The notes: generated by a model not told the origin, from the sequence alone. A DNA stretch of 64,000 bases from Burkholderia cenocepacia (GCF_900446215.1 NZ_UAQZ01000016.1:248001-312000), one strand, 5' to 3'. Positions 25,635 to 33,732 are shown, numbered from the stretch's first letter. Program-made: numbers and translations.

Positions 25635-26849
25635 TCAGACTCCCTTGATCACGTCGGCGGTGACGACCGGCACGCCCAGGCCCGCGGCGAGATTCATCGC
25701 GGCCGTCAGGAGGTTTCCGACCGCGAGCGGGTACAGCAGCGACACCGTTTCGGCACGATCGCGTCGCGTGCTGGTCATCGTGAGCCGAGTGCGCAGCGCG
25801 TCGACGCCGCTTGCGTCGATCACGTCGCCGACCGGCTTGTCGAGACGGCCGAACTTGAACCGGAGGTATTCGTCCAGGCGCGGGCCGTCGAGCGGGGCCA
25901 GCTCGACCATTTCGCATCGCTGCACGACTTCCCGGACGTCCTGGTTGCGCTCGGACAGCTTGACCTTCAGCTCCGGCTGGCCGATCAGGATGATGGACAG
26001 CAGCTTCTTAAATCCCATCTCCAACTCGAAGAAGCGCTTCAGGTGCTTGAGCGTCGCGATCGGCAGCGCGTGCGCTTCGTCGATCACGAGGCAATGCTGG
26101 TAGCCCGCCGCGTGGCTTTCCTTCAGGGCCTTGTGGAGCTGCGCGAAGCGGGCTTCCGGGCTGCTCTTGACCTTCTCCAGCGGGGCCACGGCGGCCATGA
26201 TTGCTTCCGCGATGTGCGTCGCCTTCAGCGTCTTGCCTTTCTGGTCGTTGTCCTCCATCGCCAGCACGTACGGCTTGATGACGATGATCGGATGACTCTC
26301 GCGCATCACGCGGTCTTCGAGGTCGCGCATCAGCGTCGTCTTGCCGCCGCCCGATTCCGCGACGACGGCCAGGAGCCCGCCATGCTTCGCAGTCTGGAAC
26401 ATTGCCTCGCGCACGTAGCGAATATCGGGGCTGACGAACATGTCTTCGTGCGACTGGATGTCATCCGCGAACGGGTCACGGAACAGGCCGAAGTGCTTAC
26501 GGGTGGCTGGTGCGAGAACCTGTTTGCGCAGTAACATGGATTCCTCCTGGTTGAGATCGGTATTGCTGTTCGGCTGGGAGACCGGGTGGCCCGTCGTATC
26601 CGCCAAGACATCGGTCGGGCCACCCACCTTTTGCACTTCATCAAAAACACCTGGGCCTGCGTCCGACACCCCTTTGTTTTCCAGGTAGTCGAGAATTCGC
26701 TCCCGCAGGTCGAGGTCGTCGAGGCTGCGCGGCCATACGCCGTGATTCACGATCTGAGCGACCGCCGCCTGCGACAGATTCAGGTGTTCCGCAAGTTCGG
26801 CCTGCTTGATAGAGGCGCGTTGCAGAACGCTTTTCAGGACCAACATCAT
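25635..26849 (-). CDS. Transposition ATPase (MuB/TniB-like)
   Basis: This 404-residue AAA+ ATPase is the functional counterpart of MuB, which captures target DNA and activates the transposase. It has an N-terminal helix-turn-helix (IKQAELAEHLNLSQAAVAQIV, about residues 14-34). Walker A is AESGGGKTTL at about 161-170 and Walker B is CLVIDEAHALP at about 245-256. The core resembles the ExeA/TniB AAA group more than Mu B itself. The frame starts ATGATG; either codon overlaps the transposase stop. Confidence 0.85.
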   Translation of the reverse strand: MMLVLKSVLQRASIKQAELAEHLNLSQAAVAQIVNHGVWPRSLDDLDLRERILDYLENKGVSDAGPGVFDEVQKVGGPTDVLADTTGHPVSQPNSNTDLNQEESMLLRKQVLAPATRKHFGLFRDPFADDIQSHEDMFVSPDIRYVREAMFQTAKHGGLLAVVAESGGGKTTLMRDLEDRVMRESHPIIVIKPYVLAMEDNDQKGKTLKATHIAEAIMAAVAPLEKVKSSPEARFAQLHKALKESHAAGYQHCLVIDEAHALPIATLKHLKRFFELEMGFKKLLSIILIGQPELKVKLSERNQDVREVVQRCEMVELAPLDGPRLDEYLRFKFGRLDKPVGDVIDASGVDALRTRLTMTSTRRDRAETVSLLYPLAVGNLLTAAMNLAAGLGVPVVTADVIKGV

Positions 26850-28645
26850 TGACCTCCTGCCGCTGCGCGAACGAGCTGCAGCGGTTGCTGTTGACCCGCT
26901 CGCGGGCCGGTAAGCTCGGCGACGATCGCGTCGAGCTGCTCTTGCGGTACGCCGTCCGGATAGCGCTGTTGCAGCCAGCGGAACCGGTCCGCGCTCCAGT
27001 CGACGCCGGCAGCTTCGACAGCGGCCTTGATCTGCTTTGCCGCCTCGATCAGCGAGAGCGGCGCGAGTTCGACGCGCGGCGCAACGAGGTCGTGTTCCGT
27101 GCCGCGGCGCGGCAGGTACGTCGGAAGATCGGCTTTGTCGAGGTGCTTGTACGGGTCGAGACGGCCGCCGAACGGCAGTGCCTTGCCCTTGCGAGCGGCT
27201 TCAGCGTCGGCAGGAGTCGACGTACCTGTCACGAGCTGCTCGATCTCTCGAAGCGCATGCTGCGCTGGCGTATCGGCGTGCCGCCGGTAGCTTTCGCCGA
27301 TCACTGCGGCAGTCTCGGCATAGCCGAAATCGCCACGTACGATGAGCGGAACGACGAAGTACGTCTCGCGCCCGTCCTCGCCAGTCAGGACCACCTGGGC
27401 GGCATCGTCACGCCACGGATTGCGCGTGATCATCAGCTTCTCGCCGACCATGACGCCCGGCACCGACGACACGTCGTATTCCTCGCCACGGAACGACACG
27501 CGCAGCTTCGGCGTGACCTTCCGACTTTCCGGCGAGGCAACCGCCAATTCGCGGCACACATCGATCGACGGCGCCTTGATGAGTTGCTGGGCGGTAATGC
27601 GCATCCATGCCTCACTACGCGTCGCACCATGCCGGCTGTGCGTTTCAGTGGCGTTGAAGTGCATACGCCAGCGTTTCGCAAGCGCGTTCAGCTCGTCGAG
27701 GCTGTTCACCGGCTGAAACTTGAGGCCCGGTTCGAACTTGCGCTCGATGAGGTTCCGCGCGTTCTCAACCTGTCCGGTGGCACGGGCGTTGCCAACCTTG
27801 TGGACAATCAGCTCGATTCCGAGCGAGCGGCACAGGTTGCGCGTCATGGACGCCGTGTTCGCCGATCCGGCGTCGAGCATCAGAATGCGTGGCACACCGT
27901 GCAGCAGGTCGGCCCCGCCGCGCTCCTGCATAGCGTTGATGAGCGTCGAGCAGAGGTTCTCGCCCGATTCCGCACCCATGACGTACTCGGTGTAAATCCA
28001 GTCGCTCGCGTGGTCGGAGATTTCGTAGCTCCACACACGATCGGCCGCGATCCGGGCGAGGTTCTTTGGCTTGTTCTTGTAGAACTCAGCGTGATCCATC
28101 ACGCGCAGGCCGTTCGCACGGGCATCGGCTACCGGCTTCAGGTAGTACAGCACGCACAGGCTCGCGTCGATCTGCCACACGTGATTCGGATGCAGGCTTG
28201 CCAGTTCAGTCACTGGGGCCGGTGCGAGCAGTTGGTCGGGATGGACGCCATACATGCGTAGCGCGCGTTGAATCGCGCTATCGGACAACGGCCGCAGCTC
28301 GCCGGTGGACTCGTCGAGAAATTCAGCCCGGATCATGCCATTCGCGCGCAAAATCTCCGCCGCGTCACCGACCGTATACAGGCGCTTGCCGTTCTTACGC
28401 GTCGACTCCATGAGCGTTGCTGAAATCAGCATCGCTTCGTCGCGCGTCAACGAGCTTTGACCGGCGTCGACACGGCGTTTGCGTTGCGTGGTCACGGTGG
28501 CTTCCTTCAGTTTGCGCATCAGGGTGGTGAAAGACAGGCCCAGCTCGCGGCAGGCCGCGTCGTAGATCGCACCTTTTTTGCCGTGGCCGGCCGCGCGCGC
28601 TGCCTGGGCGACAGCCACAATGCGTTCGTTCAAGACGGCACTCAT
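26846..28645 (-). CDS. Mu-type DD35E transposase
   Basis: This 599-residue DDE transposase cuts and joins the phage ends during integration and replicative transposition. The catalytic triad is Asp160 (WQIDAS), Asp258 (MLDAGSAN) and Glu294 (QVENARNLIE), an exact DD35E spacing in an rve-type integrase core. The N-terminus has a helix-turn-helix-like region (DAACRELGLSFTTLMRKL). A beta-barrel follows the core (VRGDFGYAETAAVIGESY region). It lies upstream of the ATPase gene, overlapping by 4 bases. It is the tenth gene from the left end, in line with BcepMu gp10. Confidence 0.92.
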   Translation of the reverse strand: MSAVLNERIVAVAQAARAAGHGKKGAIYDAACRELGLSFTTLMRKLKEATVTTQRKRRVDAGQSSLTRDEAMLISATLMESTRKNGKRLYTVGDAAEILRANGMIRAEFLDESTGELRPLSDSAIQRALRMYGVHPDQLLAPAPVTELASLHPNHVWQIDASLCVLYYLKPVADARANGLRVMDHAEFYKNKPKNLARIAADRVWSYEISDHASDWIYTEYVMGAESGENLCSTLINAMQERGGADLLHGVPRILMLDAGSANTASMTRNLCRSLGIELIVHKVGNARATGQVENARNLIERKFEPGLKFQPVNSLDELNALAKRWRMHFNATETHSRHGATRSEAWMRITAQQLIKAPSIDVCRELAVASPESRKVTPKLRVSFRGEEYDVSSVPGVMVGEKLMITRNPWRDDAAQVVLTGEDGRETYFVVPLIVRGDFGYAETAAVIGESYRRHADTPAQHALREIEQLVTGTSTPADAEAARKGKALPFGGRLDPYKHLDKADLPTYLPRRGTEHDLVAPRVELAPLSLIEAAKQIKAAVEAAGVDWSADRFRWLQQRYPDGVPQEQLDAIVAELTGPRAGQQQPLQLVRAAAGGQ

Positions 28646-28662
28646 CGTCGCGAGCCCCCGAA

Positions 28663-29616
28663 TCAGTTAGCGGCGCGTGAGAAGTCGGCATCCGCTGACC
28701 CGGCCGACGTATCACGCAGCCATTGCGGGACGTCGTCTCCGTCCGCAGCGGCCTTGACGCCGAACTCGCTTCGAAGCTGGTTGAGCGACAACTGGATTTG
28801 CCCGAGGACGCCAGCCATGAAGTCGTCGTGCGGCGCGCCGTGCGTCTCGGCGTGCTGCGCCAAGGTTTCGAAGGCGGCACGCAGGTTGCCGCGAATAACC
28901 GACTCCGCCTCGAAGGCGATCGCGCTGGTTTCCTTGCGGATTTCCGCTCCTTCTTCGTCCGGCGTGACCTTCTTGACGCGCGTCTTCTTCGCGGCCAGCT
29001 CGTCGATCTTCGCGTTCTTGTCGGACAGCAGACGCGTTTGCGCGGCGGCTTGTTCACGTGCTTCCCGAAGCGCACCACGCAGTTCCTTCACGCTCATGGT
29101 GGCGATATCGTCGAGCTTCAGCTCGCCGGTTTGGCCGGTCAGCTCCAGCTCTTCGATCTGTTCGTCGTCGAGGACCAGCATTTCAAAAAGCTTGGTCTGA
29201 TTTCCGGCCGCCTTCAAAAGCGGCGTTAACGCCGCTTTTGAAAACTTGGTCGCCGACGCCATGAACCGTTGAGCTACACGCGGCTCAATCCCCAGAACAT
29301 CAAGACGCGCACCAAATTGGCCGTGCTCACATGCCTCCTTCAGTACTCGAAGGCCACGACCAACCTCCAGGCACGCTTCCACACTACGACGCATGTTCGC
29401 CGCAATGTCGCGTTGAATCAGGTCCGGGTCGGTGCAATCGGCCGGCAACTGGTACCCGAGCTGTGTAGCGACGGCTCGGACTGTCGAGTCTCGTTCTTGA
29501 TCAAGCACGGCGAGCTGATTCGCTGCGTCGACCATTGCGGGCATGCCCGGAACATCGGCGTCGGTCACGGTCGTCGCGACGTTGTTGGTGCTGCTCGGCT
29601 TTCGACCTTTCGTCAT
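28663..29616 (-). CDS. DUF3102-type phage early protein
   Basis: This 317-residue protein contains the DUF3102-like segment VEACLEVGRGLRVLKEACEH followed by IEPRVAQRFMASATKF. A charged coiled-coil stretch (ELRGALREAREQAAAQTRLL to KKTRVKKV) follows. It may bind DNA or the transposition complex, but its function is unknown. It is second upstream of the transposition genes in the early operon. Confidence 0.7.
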   Translation of the reverse strand: MTKGRKPSSTNNVATTVTDADVPGMPAMVDAANQLAVLDQERDSTVRAVATQLGYQLPADCTDPDLIQRDIAANMRRSVEACLEVGRGLRVLKEACEHGQFGARLDVLGIEPRVAQRFMASATKFSKAALTPLLKAAGNQTKLFEMLVLDDEQIEELELTGQTGELKLDDIATMSVKELRGALREAREQAAAQTRLLSDKNAKIDELAAKKTRVKKVTPDEEGAEIRKETSAIAFEAESVIRGNLRAAFETLAQHAETHGAPHDDFMAGVLGQIQLSLNQLRSEFGVKAAADGDDVPQWLRDTSAGSADADFSRAAN

Positions 29617-29626
29617 GATTTCGCTC

Positions 29627-29839
29627 TCACAAATCGGTTACTTCGGCGCGGTCCAGAATCTGAACGCGCCAGGACTCGGCGGGCACCGCCTGGAGAGCGC
29701 GCAACGATTTCTCTGCGTACTCTTTGGCGGTTGCTGCGACTTCGTGCTCGGCGCACTCCAGGCCGGTGATTACCACGCGGTTGAAGGAATCCCCAGGCGG
29801 GTACACGCAAGCGGTGTACGTGGTGAAATTGGCTGACAC
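29627..29839 (-). CDS. Small phage early protein
   Basis: This 70-residue protein begins MSANFTTYTACVYPPGDSFN and has a C-terminal helix AKEYAEKSLRALQAV. No family is recognised. It is tightly packed, with 10 bases on each side separating it from its neighbours, which supports it being a gene. Confidence 0.6.
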   Translation of the reverse strand: MSANFTTYTACVYPPGDSFNRVVITGLECAEHEVAATAKEYAEKSLRALQAVPAESWRVQILDRAEVTDL

Positions 29840-29849
29840 GGTTGCTCCT

Positions 29850-30152
29850 TTACTGATTCGTCAGGCGGGTTTGAATGCTGTCGAGGCGCTCGCGGGCGGC
29901 GTCGAGGCTACGGAGGATGGCGACGGCGTGGCGCCCCAGCTTCACGGATGGACGGATGCGGCCCGTTTCGGGAATACGCTCCGCGAACCCCATCGCCTCA
30001 AGCGTCGCGACATACCGCGTGATGTTCGACGGCGAGAGGTTCGTCGCCTTGGTGAGTTCGCCGGGCGTCAGGCCATGCGCGAAATGACCGAGCAGAACGT
30101 TGAGAACCTCCAGGACCTTCTCAGCGGACTTCGTGGTTGCGTTCGCGGTCAT
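29850..30152 (-). CDS. IclR-like winged-helix phage regulator
   Basis: This 100-residue protein is essentially an IclR-type N-terminal winged helix alone: KVLEVLNVLLGHFAHGLTPG, then LTKATNLSPSNITRYVATLE and GFAERI. It lacks an effector domain. ATG 30152 overlaps the stop of the upstream gene. It probably controls early transcription or binds phage DNA. Confidence 0.75.
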   Translation of the reverse strand: MTANATTKSAEKVLEVLNVLLGHFAHGLTPGELTKATNLSPSNITRYVATLEAMGFAERIPETGRIRPSVKLGRHAVAILRSLDAARERLDSIQTRLTNQ

Positions 30153-30628
30153 TCGGCTGCTCCAAGGTCGAGTTCGGGCTGTACATGGCGCTCGACGTTG
30201 CCGCGATGCCATGCAAGCCCTTCCATTGCTTGCTGGATCGTCGCGATCGTTTCGTCTGCATTGGCCGAGCCAGCGTAGAAGTCGAGCAATTGCCCGACTG
30301 CGGCGTTGAGCGTGCGTTGCAAGATCTGCATGTCTTCGGCCGTCGCGTCGCGGCCGGTCGGGATGTCGATGATCAGCCGACCGGCGCTTGCCGCCACCCA
30401 GCGAGTGACGAAATCGGCACCGCACGCGTCCTCGAACGGCCGGATCAGAGAGATCGGCATACGGCCTGACTGGAACCATTTGTAGAGAGTCCAGTGATCG
30501 GCGAGCCCCATGTGTTCAGAGATGCGTTCGACGCTGAGATTGCGCCGCTCGCGCGCATGCTCTTTACAGAGTTCAAGCGCGTGCCGAAGGCTATGCGGCT
30601 GAATACGTTTCCAATTGCGGCGGCTCAT
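30149..30628 (-). CDS. Phage regulatory protein, first gene of the early operon
   Basis: This 159-residue protein has a helix-turn-helix-like N-terminal part (SVERISEHMGLADHWTLYKWFQSGRMP, about residues 32-58). The acidic helical C-terminus carries a duplicated-looking ADETIATIQQAMEGLAWHRG. It resembles phage Cro/CI-type early regulators in position and layout, not clearly in sequence. ATG 30628 is the first start of the leftward operon, and inverted repeats lie just upstream at 30643-30703. Confidence 0.65.
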   Translation of the reverse strand: MSRRNWKRIQPHSLRHALELCKEHARERRNLSVERISEHMGLADHWTLYKWFQSGRMPISLIRPFEDACGADFVTRWVAASAGRLIIDIPTGRDATAEDMQILQRTLNAAVGQLLDFYAGSANADETIATIQQAMEGLAWHRGNVERHVQPELDLGAAE

Positions 30629-30642
30629 TGGGAAGCCCCATT

Positions 30643-30703
30643 CAAAACGGTTTCCGGCCGATTCCAAACAAATTCCCGTTTTGCGCCTATGCAACAACGT
30701 TGC
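30643..30703. promoter_or_regulatory. Control sites upstream of the leftward early operon
   Basis: CAAAACGG (30643-30650) pairs with CCGTTTTG (30676-30683) as an 8-bp inverted repeat. GCAAC-AAC-GTTGC follows at 30691-30703. They lie between the early operon start at 30628 and the rightward gene at 30749, a sensible place for operators of a phage regulator. Confidence 0.5.
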
Positions 30704-30748
30704 GACTCGTAGAATGAAAAGCGGTTACTCTTACGGGGAAAATGTTCC

Positions 30749-30985
30749 ATGACGGATTCGGATTTCAGTGAGTTAGCGGCACGTGTGGACGCTGTCGGGC
30801 AGACGATGCTTCGACTTATCGGCCACCTGGAGGAACAGGGCTGCGTCGACGGCGTACGCTTTTCGCAGGCGCTGCGTCGTTTCGGCGCTGCTCGTCGCCA
30901 ACTGCCCGATCCGATACAGGCACGGGGCGGCGAAGTTGTCCTGCAGATGGTGCAGATGCTTGACGAAGCGAGGTCTCGCCGATGA
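30749..30985 (+). CDS. Small phage protein opposite the early operon
   Basis: This is a 78-residue helical protein (FSELAARVDAVGQTMLRLIG, FSQALRRFGAARRQLPD). No family is recognised. GGGGAAA precedes ATG 30749. It is divergent from the early operon and convergent with the gp16-type gene at 31034, so it is transcribed alone. Confidence 0.55.
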   Translation: MTDSDFSELAARVDAVGQTMLRLIGHLEEQGCVDGVRFSQALRRFGAARRQLPDPIQARGGEVVLQMVQMLDEARSRR

Positions 30986-31033
30986 CCGGGCTGTCGACGT
31001 GGTGGCCGAAACAGTTGCAGCGCATGAGGTCTT

Positions 31034-31276
31034 TCACGCTGCGACGCGGTGTCGAGGCAATGCGAGCGCTTTTGCCGGGTCGGCGCAGATTTCGCCAGCC
31101 TTGAGCCCCAGCTTGACGGCGATTTCGTGCGCCTGGCCGCGGACACATTTTTTCCGGCCGCCCAGAACCTCGAATACGAGATTGGGAGAGAATTTGTTCG
31201 CGATCGCCCACTGGGTGATCGAGATACCTTTCGATTGAAGCTCCGCGCGGGCTTCAGCGGCGGTACGCAGTTTCAT
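31034..31276 (-). CDS. BcepMu gp16-family putative DNA-binding protein
   Basis: This 80-residue protein belongs to the small phage-associated family named after BcepMu gp16. The core ISITQWAIANKFSPNLVFEVLGG looks like a helix-turn-helix, followed by RGQAHEIAVKLGLKAG. By position (next to, and divergent from, the repressor) it is a Ner/Cro-like antagonist candidate. ATG 31276 was chosen; the frame upstream overlaps the operator region. AGCTCC near the start is a weak binding site. Confidence 0.72.
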   Translation of the reverse strand: MKLRTAAEARAELQSKGISITQWAIANKFSPNLVFEVLGGRKKCVRGQAHEIAVKLGLKAGEICADPAKALALPRHRVAA

Positions 31277-31298
31277 TGAAGCTCCTGTTAAGGGGCTG

Positions 31299-31401
31299 TC
31301 GGCACCGTGGAAAGTGCCGACTAGGTTGCCGTTCGTGGTGGGACGGTGTGAATGAAGTATGGTATGCGTTTGATTACCTGTCAAGCGCCATTTGGGTAAT
31401 C
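31299..31401. promoter_or_regulatory. Repressor-gp16 divergent operator region
   Basis: Two inverted repeats stand out between the divergent genes. One is TCGGCAC (31299-31305) with GTGCCGA (31314-31320). The other is GATTACC (31372-31378) with GGTAATC (31395-31401), ending two bases before the repressor start. ACCTGTCAAG (31376-31385) recurs at 22518-22527 near the left phage end. These are candidate repressor or gp16 sites. Confidence 0.5.
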
Positions 31402-31403
31402 GT

Positions 31404-31820
31404 ATGGATTCAATAGGCGAGCGCCTGCGCGAGGAGCGTGAGCGGTTGGGGTATAGCCAGACGGCATTCGGGGCGCTGGCGGAGGTGACCAAGCAATCGC
31501 AGATCAAGTACGAGAAAGGCGAGCGTTCGCCGGACGCCAGCTACCTCGCGGCAATCATGCGTGTCGGGGCGGACGTCCAGTACATCGTCGGGGCGATACG
31601 ATCGTCGATGGCGTTGGCACCCGATGAACAAGAACTCGTTTCGCGGTACCGGTCCGCGTCGCTTGAGGTGAAAGCCGCTGCGATTGGCGCGCTGGCGGCC
31701 GCAAGCACGACGCGCCAGGAGCAGGTCTTTCACGGATCCGTAGGACAGGCCGTAAAGGTCGAGGGAAACCTCGATCAGCAGGGGATTAGTTTTTTCGGTA
31801 AAGGCAAGAAAAGAAAATGA
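31404..31820 (+). CDS. Phage repressor (XRE-family helix-turn-helix)
   Basis: This 138-residue protein has an N-terminal XRE helix-turn-helix (IGERLREERERLGYSQTAFG, VTKQSQIKYEKGERSPDASYL; about residues 3-45). A helical middle follows. The C-terminus (HGSVGQAVKVEGNL, FFGKGKKRK) lacks a LexA-type peptidase domain. It is the only rightward regulator next to the operators, so it is the best candidate for the lysogeny repressor. Without a peptidase domain, induction would not use RecA-driven self-cleavage. ATG 31404 was chosen over a TTG at 31392. It overlaps the next gene by 4 bases. Confidence 0.78.
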   Translation: MDSIGERLREERERLGYSQTAFGALAEVTKQSQIKYEKGERSPDASYLAAIMRVGADVQYIVGAIRSSMALAPDEQELVSRYRSASLEVKAAAIGALAAASTTRQEQVFHGSVGQAVKVEGNLDQQGISFFGKGKKRK

Positions 31821-32599
31821 CCAATGACGCTAACGGGAAACAGGAGTTCAACAAGCCGGTCGGGCAAGCCATACAGGCCGGTGAAGCAAACATCGCTGAT
31901 CGCTCGGTGAATATCCGGGCCGGCTCAATCGGGAGCGTTGCTGGTCGCGACATCGTCAACGTCAACCACGGCGTACCGTTCTCGAACAGCAATGTCGTGA
32001 ACCTCCAGTTCGGCCCGAAGGAGCCCGAAGAAGTCGAGTTCGTGACCAACCATCAGAAGGGTGTGATCATGGAGCTGGTCGGGCAGATCGCCGACGCGAC
32101 GGGAAATGATGTTCTCAAGATTTCCCGGGCCGTATTGGCTCGCGCCGGTGCCAAGCGGGTCAAATGGATTCGCAGCGATAGATACGTCGATATCGAGCAA
32201 TACCTGACGTCCTGGCTGAACCGCGTAGCGATCAAGTCCACCGCACCAAGCGCCGCCCAATCTACGCCCGCTCGGGACAACGTTTGCGAAGACTCACGCC
32301 CTGACCTGACGACGCAACTCCAGCTCACCCAGGAGCGGCTCGCATCCACCCGAACGATGCTGAAAGTCACGTTGTTCGCGGCACTCTTGGGCGGCGTCAT
32401 CCTCGGCTACTACGGCTGGTCCAGTCATCAAACAATCGACCAACTCCAGGCAGCATTCGGCGGCTGCCAGTATGCGGGGAAAACGTACGCGGTCGGCAGC
32501 ATCATCGACAACTCCGAAGCGCCCGATATTGAGTGTGTTGTGACGTCGGACGGCAAGCCCGGTGTATGGCGCGATCTCAGCGCACGACGCAAGCACTGA
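31817..32599 (+). CDS. Membrane-anchored protein coupled to the repressor
   Basis: This 260-residue protein has three parts. The N-terminal repeat-like stretch includes GSIGSVAGRDIVNVNHG and NSNVVNLQFGP, a Gly/Asn-rich pattern seen in some phage regulators. A helical domain (VIMELVGQIADATGNDVLKI to YLTSWLNRV, about residues 75-135) resembles an ORF6C/P22AR-type module. One membrane helix (LFAALLGGVILGYYGW, about 187-202) is followed by a short cysteine-containing outside domain. It starts in an ATGA overlap with the repressor gene, so it is expressed in the lysogen. A role in immunity or exclusion is inferred, not shown. Confidence 0.65.
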   Translation: MTNDANGKQEFNKPVGQAIQAGEANIADRSVNIRAGSIGSVAGRDIVNVNHGVPFSNSNVVNLQFGPKEPEEVEFVTNHQKGVIMELVGQIADATGNDVLKISRAVLARAGAKRVKWIRSDRYVDIEQYLTSWLNRVAIKSTAPSAAQSTPARDNVCEDSRPDLTTQLQLTQERLASTRTMLKVTLFAALLGGVILGYYGWSSHQTIDQLQAAFGGCQYAGKTYAVGSIIDNSEAPDIECVVTSDGKPGVWRDLSARRKH

Positions 32600-32671
32600 C
32601 GAGCCGGCCGGCGATTCAGTCGCGCAGGCTTGAACGAGCATTAATTTCTTCCCGTAACGGCAGGCAGCAAA

Positions 32672-32860
32672 ATGACCAATCCGAAGAACAATTCGAATTC
32701 CGACTCCACCAACAAGGGCGTGCCGACGCGTGACAGCGTCGACTACGGTGAGCGGCGCGACTACAACGATATCAACAAGGGTTTCGAAGTGGTCAACACG
32801 CTGCCGCCGCCTCCGCCGCTGCCGACACGGGATAACAGCAATGGGAACGACCAATCTTGA
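32672..32860 (+). CDS. Small hydrophilic protein upstream of the SLATT-like gene
   Basis: This is a 62-residue low-complexity protein, rich in Asn, Asp and Ser, with a NTLPPPPPLPTRD proline run. Membrane segments are absent. It overlaps the next gene by 20 bases, which suggests coupling. A purine-rich GGCAGGCAGC lies before ATG 32672. It could be a partner or regulator of the two-helix membrane protein; no family is recognised. Confidence 0.5.
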   Translation: MTNPKNNSNSDSTNKGVPTRDSVDYGERRDYNDINKGFEVVNTLPPPPPLPTRDNSNGNDQS

Positions 32861-33377
32861 CCTGCAGTGGCACAACCAGCTCTTCGACATTCGCCGCTCG
32901 ATCCGGTATCACAACCGCCGGCGCGCGTTCTTCGATCGCCTCGACCAGATGACTAACATGCTGTCCGTGATCTTCGGGTCGACGGCGGTCTACGGGGTGC
33001 TTGAGCAGCAATACAAGGCGGTCGCGCTCGTCGCTGCGGGGCTCGTGACGGTGCTGTCCGCGATCAACCTGGTCGTGGGTTCGTCGCAGCGCGCGCGGGC
33101 GCATGCGGATTTCGCACGCCAGTTCATCGGCTTGGAAAAGCGCATGGCACTTTCGGTGCCGGACGAAAGCGTGTTGCTGGCGGTGCGCAGCGAACGGCTG
33201 ACGATCGAGGCCGAGGAACCGCCGGTCCTACACGTGCTCAACGTGATGTGCCACAACGAGCAAATGCGGGCGATGGGATACGCGGACGATCAGCTCGCAA
33301 AGGTCGGCTTCTGGCAGCGGATGTTCTCCCAGCTCTTCGATTTTCAGGAGCACGCGCTGCGCTCATCGAAGCCGTAG
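32841..33377 (+). CDS. SLATT-like two-helix membrane protein, possible defence effector
   Basis: This 178-residue protein has a basic N-terminal helix (IRRSIRYHNRRRAFFDRLDQ). Two close membrane helices follow (MLSVIFGSTAVYGVL and AVALVAAGLVTVLSAINLVV, about residues 37-80), then RARAHADFARQFIGLEKRM and a helical C-terminus. This is the layout of SLATT-domain proteins, 2TM pore-type effectors that work with nucleotide-signal defence systems. Here no cyclase or SLOG gene is adjacent, so it may be a stand-alone exclusion factor expressed from the prophage. The assignment rests on pattern, not on a search. Confidence 0.6.
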   Translation: MGTTNLDLQWHNQLFDIRRSIRYHNRRRAFFDRLDQMTNMLSVIFGSTAVYGVLEQQYKAVALVAAGLVTVLSAINLVVGSSQRARAHADFARQFIGLEKRMALSVPDESVLLAVRSERLTIEAEEPPVLHVLNVMCHNEQMRAMGYADDQLAKVGFWQRMFSQLFDFQEHALRSSKP

Positions 33378-33414
33378 AATTCGGCTTGCTGTCGGCGGTG
33401 CCTGTGCCTATGCT

Positions 33415-33440
33415 GGATGACTCCCGACTTGGAGTCATCC
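33415..33440 (+). promoter_or_regulatory. Perfect hairpin enclosing a ribosome binding site
   Basis: GGATGACTCC, loop CGACTT, then GGAGTCATCC form a perfect 10-bp stem. The GGAG of the second arm is the ribosome binding site of ATG 33442, so the structure would hide it in mRNA. It could instead act as an operator. Confidence 0.6.
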
Positions 33441-33441
33441 C

Positions 33442-33666
33442 ATGAACATTCACCCCGTCATTGCGTCATTCGAACATCAGGCCAAGATCCTCGACGTGAC
33501 TGGCGACCAGGAGAACTCCGACGATGCAATCGCGTTGCTCGCTGGTTGGATCGACCTGTCGCTCGAACGCCTTAACGAATTCGATGTCAGTACGCTCGTA
33601 AGGATCGGTGGGCTGTTGTATCGCGATGGTCTGAATCGCAGGAACGCCGCGCAAGCCGACCGCTAA
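33442..33666 (+). CDS. Small phage protein behind a hairpin
   Basis: This is a 74-residue acidic helical protein (AIALLAGWIDLSLERLNEFD). No family is recognised. Translation starts at ATG 33442, directly after a 10-bp hairpin that covers its ribosome binding site. It is followed by the late-promoter-like repeat at 33665. It is therefore the last gene of the repressor-side transcript or a separate unit. Confidence 0.6.
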   Translation: MNIHPVIASFEHQAKILDVTGDQENSDDAIALLAGWIDLSLERLNEFDVSTLVRIGGLLYRDGLNRRNAAQADR

Positions 33667-33682
33667 AGCCGATTAAAAGACC
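33665..33682 (+). promoter_or_regulatory. Late-promoter-like repeat before the lysis operon
   Basis: AAAGCCGATTAAAAGACC occurs here and identically at 40992-41009. The position, just upstream of the lysis genes, parallels the Mu Plys late promoter. It is a likely binding site for the Mor-type activator. Confidence 0.6.
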
Positions 33683-33732
33683 TACCCGTACATGCCGTCC
33701 AAGATGACGGCATATCCACTACGGGAGGTCAT

